Below are positions 60,098 to 64,000 of a DNA stretch of 64,000 nucleotides, piece after piece (the stretch's first letter is position 1; every line of letters starts with the position of its first letter). The stretch lies in contig NZ_CP026001.1 of NCBI RefSeq assembly GCF_003086775.1, positions 1,886,407-1,950,406 on the forward strand, read 5' to 3'. Below the pieces are notes generated by a model. That model worked only from the letters and a program-made list of their open reading frames with translations. It made no database searches and was not told the origin of the DNA. This DNA is from Stenotrophomonas sp. ZAC14D1_NAIMI4_1. GTDB taxonomy: Bacteria > Pseudomonadota > Gammaproteobacteria > Xanthomonadales > Xanthomonadaceae. The position numbers and the translations under genes were made by a program.

Positions 60098-61078
60098 TCA
60101 GTCGTCCAGCAGCGGGCGCAGATCCCTTGGCAGGCGCGCTTCGGGATACGTCTGCAGGTAGCGCTCCAGGCTGGCACGGGCGAGGTCGCGCTGGCCGTTG
60201 TCGCGGCGCTCGCGGATCTTCTGCAGCCACTGCCGGCGCGGCAGCCTGGCATCGGCTGCGACTTCCGAATGCACCGCGTCGGCGCTGAGCGAGGCATCGC
60301 TGGAGCGGCGCAGCATCACGCCCGGCGCGCTGGTCGGCGCGGGCGCGGTATTGGCCTTGAAGGCGGTGGGTGCTGCACGGCGCTGGCTGCGGGCGGCGTC
60401 GGCGCTGGCCGCGGCTTCACCCTGGATCGCGTCCAGCTCGGCCGCAGCCGGGGCCGAATAGGCCACCGGTGCTGCGGGTGCCGCGGGCGCTGGCGGCGCA
60501 GGCGGTGCGGGTGCGAAGGCGGCCTCGGCAGCGGGTTCGGCAGGCAGGCTGCGCAGGGCGATGCGGGGCGCGGGTTCGGCCACCTCCGGGGCCGGGGCCG
60601 CCTGCGCCTCGGGCCTGCGGGCAACGGCGGGTTGGGCGGCCTGCTTGGCTGCAGCCTGCGGCGCGGGCAATGGCGGCGGCGGCGCAACCTCAGCCGCAGC
60701 GGACATGGGCTGCGGTGCCTGGGCATCGGCCGCAGCGGCGGCATCGGCGTCGGCGGCGGGCGCGGTGGCGATCTGTGCTTCCTGTGCCGGCAGCACCGGC
60801 GGTTCCGGGCGCATCTGCCAGGCAATGCCGACGGCGAATACCATCGACGCGGCGATGCCGAACACGGCCGGCCAGCGCCGCTGCGGCCGGCGCGCGGTCG
60901 ACGTCGTGGCGGTGTTGTCGGCTGCTGCCGCTGTGTCTGCGGCAGTCGTGGACACCGATGCACGCGCGGCCGCCAGGATCGCCGCGTCCAGCGCAGCAGG
61001 CGGTGCCTGGTCGTGGCGGCGACCGATCAGGCCGGCCAGCGCACGTTCTTCAGGCGACAGGGGATCGTCTCGATTCAT
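60098..61078 (-). CDS. Membrane-anchored putative anti-sigma factor, Pro/Ala-rich
   Basis: A 326-residue protein. The N-terminal ~80 residues are soluble and start MNRDDPLSPEERALAGLIGRRHDQAPPAALDAAILAAA; one membrane segment follows (WPAVFGIAASMVFAVGIAWQM). Then comes a ~150-residue low-complexity Ala/Pro periplasmic stretch and a basic C-terminal helical domain (LPRRQWLQKIRERRDNGQRDLARASLERYLQTYPEARLPRDLRPLLDD). It overlaps the ECF sigma gene by four bases (ATGA), the standard layout of a sigma/anti-sigma pair. No zinc (HxxxCxxC) motif is present, so the assignment rests on context. Confidence 0.65.
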   Translation of the reverse strand: MNRDDPLSPEERALAGLIGRRHDQAPPAALDAAILAAARASVSTTAADTAAAADNTATTSTARRPQRRWPAVFGIAASMVFAVGIAWQMRPEPPVLPAQEAQIATAPAADADAAAAADAQAPQPMSAAAEVAPPPPLPAPQAAAKQAAQPAVARRPEAQAAPAPEVAEPAPRIALRSLPAEPAAEAAFAPAPPAPPAPAAPAAPVAYSAPAAAELDAIQGEAAASADAARSQRRAAPTAFKANTAPAPTSAPGVMLRRSSDASLSADAVHSEVAADARLPRRQWLQKIRERRDNGQRDLARASLERYLQTYPEARLPRDLRPLLDD

Positions 61079-61767
61079 GCCTTCAGTCCCGCACGCAGCT
61101 TGTCCATCGCATAGCGCAGCCGCGATTTCACTGTTTCCCGGCCGACGCCGGTGATCTGGCCGATCTCCTCCAGGCTCAGTTCCTGTTCCAGCCGCAACTG
61201 CAGCACCTCACGCTGCTCGGGCGGCAGGTCTTCCATCGCCAGCTGGATGCGCCGGCGCTGCTCGAATTCAGACAGTTCAGCTTCCGGGGTCTGCCCGTCT
61301 TCCAGCGCAGCCAGGCGCAGATCGGCGTCGGCCGGCGCGGCAGGGCGATGGCGGGCGGCACGCCAGTGGTCGTTCAGGCGGTTGTGCGCGATACGGAACA
61401 ACCACGTGCTGAATGCAGCATCGGGCTGCCAGCCGGCGCGGGCGCTGATCACCCGCTGCCAGACGTCCTGGAAGATCTCTTCGGCCAGCGCGGTGTCGCG
61501 CAGTTGCCGCAGCAGGAAGCCGAACAGGCGCTTGCGATGGCGCGCATACAGGCTTTCGAACGCCTGCAGGTCGCCACCGGCCCAGGCCAGCATCAGCGCT
61601 TCATCGGTTGGCAGGGCGGTCGCTTCCACGGCATACAGGGTAAGGCCTGCAGGCGGTGGCGCATAGCCGTTGGCGGGGGCGGGGAGGGCGCAGTTCACGG
61701 CGGTTCGCGGGCGGGTGTCGACAGGAACAACGTGCCGGCGCACGAAACGGGGTTGGCGGGCTTCCAT
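61075..61767 (-). CDS. ECF-type RNA polymerase sigma factor
   Basis: Up to 230 residues. Region 2 is LMLAWAGGDLQAFESLYARHRKRLFGFLLRQLRDTALAEEIFQDVWQRVISARAGWQPDAAFSTWLFRIAHNRLNDHWR. Region 4 is AMEDLPPEQREVLQLRLEQELSLEEIGQITGVGRETVKSRLRYAMDKLR. The ATG at 61767 follows a GGGGGGGGA site; the first 46 residues are unconserved, and a GTG at 61629 would give a 184-residue protein of normal family length. It overlaps the anti-sigma-like gene by four bases. Divergent from the GGDEF gene. Confidence 0.93.
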   Translation of the reverse strand: MEARQPRFVRRHVVPVDTRPRTAVNCALPAPANGYAPPPAGLTLYAVEATALPTDEALMLAWAGGDLQAFESLYARHRKRLFGFLLRQLRDTALAEEIFQDVWQRVISARAGWQPDAAFSTWLFRIAHNRLNDHWRAARHRPAAPADADLRLAALEDGQTPEAELSEFEQRRRIQLAMEDLPPEQREVLQLRLEQELSLEEIGQITGVGRETVKSRLRYAMDKLRAGLKA

Positions 61768-61841
61768 TCCCCCCCCGGTGCCGCGTTATGCTCGCCCGCT
61801 CAGGGGAGGCGACGCTGTAGCGGCGCCAAGAGAACGTCATT

Positions 61842-64000
61842 TTGTCCACGCAAGCCGACCGTGTGTCATCGCTGTCACCTCACGAGGCCGTCTTGAGCAC
61901 GGCGCTGGTGCGCGCGCTGCATGCGCTGCTGCCGGACGCCGCGATCGTGCGGGTGGGGTGGAACGACCCGCAGCTGGGCCGCGGCCGGGACAGCTGGCCG
62001 CAGGGCGCCAGCGATGGCGAGCTCGACGGGGACGCGGGGATATGGGAGCACGCTGCCTGGGAGCACGATGGCGCACAGCTGTCGCTGCGGGTGCGCGGCG
62101 CGTCGCCTTCGGAAGCCTGGTGGGGGGTGTCGCGGCAGGCGATGGAGCTGGCCCTGCAGCGTGGCCGCCAGGCCGGACAGATCCGTGCCCTGGAACAGGC
62201 TGAACGGCTTCAGCAGGCGCTGTTCCAGATTGCCGATCTGGCCGGTGCCGACCTGGAAATGGGCGAGATGCTGCGCCACGTGCATGGCGTGCTCGGCTCG
62301 CTGATGTACGCCGAGAACTGCTACATCGTCGAGTACGACGATGTGCGCGACCAGATGCGCTTCCTGTATTTCGCCGACCAGGTGGATGACTTCGTGGCTG
62401 ACCCTTCGATCAGCTACGACGCCGGGCAGATGCCGCGCAGCCTGACCGTGGCCCTGCTGCGCCATGGCAAGCCGCTCAGTGGCCCGTCGCGCGAACTGCT
62501 GGCCGATGCCGAGGAAGAGCACGACCCCGAGCGCGGCCCGGAAAGCCTGGACTGGCTGGGCGTGCCGATGCTGCGCGATGGCCGCGTGTGCGGCGCCATC
62601 GTGGTGCAGAGTTACGAACAGGCTGCGCTGTATGGCGAAGCCGAGCGCGCGCTGCTGGGCTTCGTTGCCCAGCACGTGCAGACCGCGATGGACCGGCGCC
62701 AGGCACAGGTGCGGCTGGAACAGCAGGTGGAGCGACGCACGCTGGAGCTGCAGCGTGCCAACCGCAGCCTGCAGGACGAAGTGGCCGAGCGCCGTCGTGG
62801 CGAACAGCTGCAGACCGCGCTCTACAACATCGCCGAGATGGCCATGTCGGCCGACAGCCTGGCCCAGTTCTATGGGCAGGTGCATGGCGTGGTGGGCCGG
62901 CTGCTGGACGCGCGCAACTTCTACATCGCACTGGTCAATGCGCGCAGTGACGGCCTGGATTTCGTCTACTCGGTGGATGAGCACAACAGCTCGCGCGCGC
63001 CGCGCGCCTTCAGCCGCGGCCTGACCGAATACGTGGTGCGCCACCGACGCCCGCTGCTGGCATCGCGTGCGCAGATCGACGCGCTGCTGGCCACCGGCGA
63101 AGTGCGTGAGTCCGGCGCGCGTTCGCACTGCTGGCTGGGCGTGCCGCTGCTGCGCGACGACGAGGTGGTCGGCGCGATCGTGGTGCAGAGCTACACCGAC
63201 CAGATCGCCTTCAGCGTGCACGACCAGCGGCTGCTGACCTTCGTGGCGCAGAACATCGGTACCGGCCTCGCCCGCCAGCGCGACCAGCAGCGGTTGCGTT
63301 CGGCGCATGCCGAGCTGGAAAAACGCGTGGAAGAACGCACGCGCGAACTGGCTGAAGTGAATGACAAGCTGCTGGGCCAGATTGCCGAGCGGCTGCGCGC
63401 CGAGCAGCGCCTGACCCACCAGGCCATGCACGATGCGCTGACCGGGCTGCCCAACCGCCTGCACCTGCTGGACCGCCTGCAGGATGCGCTGGCGCTGGCA
63501 CGCCGCGAAGGCGGCCCGGTGTTCGCGATGCTGTTCCTGGACCTGGACCGCTTCAAGCTGGTCAACGACAGCATCGGCCACGCCGCCGGCGACCGCATGC
63601 TGGTGGAAGTGGCCAAGCGCATCGTGTCCATGGCCGGCGACGGCGATGTCGTGGCACGGCTGGGCGGCGATGAATTCGCCGTGCTGCTGCAGTGCCCGCA
63701 GGGATTGGCCCAGGCGCTGGATTTCGGCCAGCGCCTGCTGCTGGCCCTGCAGGAATCGATGTGGATCGCCGGGCGCGAACTGTTCCCCTCCGGCAGCCTC
63801 GGCATCGCCCTGTGGAATCCGCATTACCGCACCGGCGAAGAGCTGCTGCGCGATGCCGATGCGGCGATGTACCGGGCCAAGGCACAGGGCCATGACCGCT
63901 GCGCGATCTTCGATGAGGACATGCGCGAGCAGGCCATGCGCAGCCTGGACCTGGAAGCGGACCTGCGGCGGGCGATCAACAACCGCGATTTCGTGCCGTT
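61842..64000 (+). CDS. GAF-GAF-GGDEF(-EAL) cyclic-di-GMP signalling protein, truncated by window end
   Basis: About 719 codons are visible and the frame runs off the edge. A TTG start with AAGAGA upstream is the best candidate. The order is an N-terminal region, GAF1 (about 124-280), coiled coil, GAF2 (about 325-475) with the shared LGVPxLRDxxVxGAIVVQSY motif in both, a second coiled coil, and GGDEF (about 527-683, active motif GGDEF at 608-612, intact). The last residues (LEADLRRAINNRDFVPF) are the typical entry to an EAL domain. The I-site position before GGDEF reads GDGD rather than RxxD, so product inhibition is probably lost. No membrane segment is seen. Confidence 0.9.
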   Translation, partial: MSTQADRVSSLSPHEAVLSTALVRALHALLPDAAIVRVGWNDPQLGRGRDSWPQGASDGELDGDAGIWEHAAWEHDGAQLSLRVRGASPSEAWWGVSRQAMELALQRGRQAGQIRALEQAERLQQALFQIADLAGADLEMGEMLRHVHGVLGSLMYAENCYIVEYDDVRDQMRFLYFADQVDDFVADPSISYDAGQMPRSLTVALLRHGKPLSGPSRELLADAEEEHDPERGPESLDWLGVPMLRDGRVCGAIVVQSYEQAALYGEAERALLGFVAQHVQTAMDRRQAQVRLEQQVERRTLELQRANRSLQDEVAERRRGEQLQTALYNIAEMAMSADSLAQFYGQVHGVVGRLLDARNFYIALVNARSDGLDFVYSVDEHNSSRAPRAFSRGLTEYVVRHRRPLLASRAQIDALLATGEVRESGARSHCWLGVPLLRDDEVVGAIVVQSYTDQIAFSVHDQRLLTFVAQNIGTGLARQRDQQRLRSAHAELEKRVEERTRELAEVNDKLLGQIAERLRAEQRLTHQAMHDALTGLPNRLHLLDRLQDALALARREGGPVFAMLFLDLDRFKLVNDSIGHAAGDRMLVEVAKRIVSMAGDGDVVARLGGDEFAVLLQCPQGLAQALDFGQRLLLALQESMWIAGRELFPSGSLGIALWNPHYRTGEELLRDADAAMYRAKAQGHDRCAIFDEDMREQAMRSLDLEADLRRAINNRDFVP

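Overview
The window is a GC-rich gammaproteobacterial chromosome segment from the Stenotrophomonas maltophilia complex or a very close relative. Three things point there: a complete smeRv / smeU1-V-W-U2-X efflux locus, dozens of GTAG-headed palindromes of the SMAG (REP-like) family between genes, and a xanthomonad-type hrcA-grpE-dnaK-dnaJ and omlA/fur arrangement. Nearly all DNA is tightly packed core genes; no phage, integron, CRISPR array or intact insertion sequence was seen.

Layout. 0-9.8 kb: yggX-mutY, ftsY, an orphan flagellar-rod-like mini-gene, htpG, then rsmD-coaD, a lipoprotein, a ferredoxin and ggt. 9.9-22.2 kb: an MBL-fold hydrolase, a psiF-like gene, an SRPBCC gene, upp, and a four-gene phosphorus-scavenging operon (TonB-dependent receptor, beta-propeller phytase-like lipoprotein, metallophosphatase, exported pyrophosphatase), then photolyase and an OmpA lipoprotein. 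22.6-33.4 kb: an SDR/LysR pair and the SmeVWX multidrug efflux locus with its divergent LysR regulator. 33.5-39.6 kb: an exported EEP-family hydrolase, a siderophore-type TonB receptor, a Cys-rich mini-protein and a large lipoprotein hydrolase. 39.7-52.4 kb: ssrA (tmRNA), smpB, ratA, rnfH, bamE/omlA, fur, recN, hrcA, grpE, dnaK, dnaJ, the classical tmRNA-to-heat-shock neighbourhood, opened between fur and recN by a GDSL hydrolase and a LysR gene. 52.5-64 kb: an AraC/MFS pair, pdxY-tyrA, an ABC exporter with a YigZ/IMPACT gene, an ECF sigma/anti-sigma-like pair, and a GAF-GAF-GGDEF protein cut by the window edge.

The most unusual content is intergenic. Five copies of a structured element occur at 5401-5502, 5757-5858, 10901-11002, 54654-54755 and 54990-55093. 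Each has a 25-26 bp inverted repeat around a loop of exactly 52 nt. The inner part of the arms differs between copies yet stays self-complementary, and two small hairpins in the loop also covary around a constant RTCCRT hexamer. Four copies form two head-to-head pairs that bracket SMAG clusters. The pair at 54594-55164 is a 571-bp composite with perfect 40-bp terminal inverted repeats, and the one at 5315-5934 is a decayed version. The copy at 10.9 kb is a half-element. I do not recognise a published name for this family.
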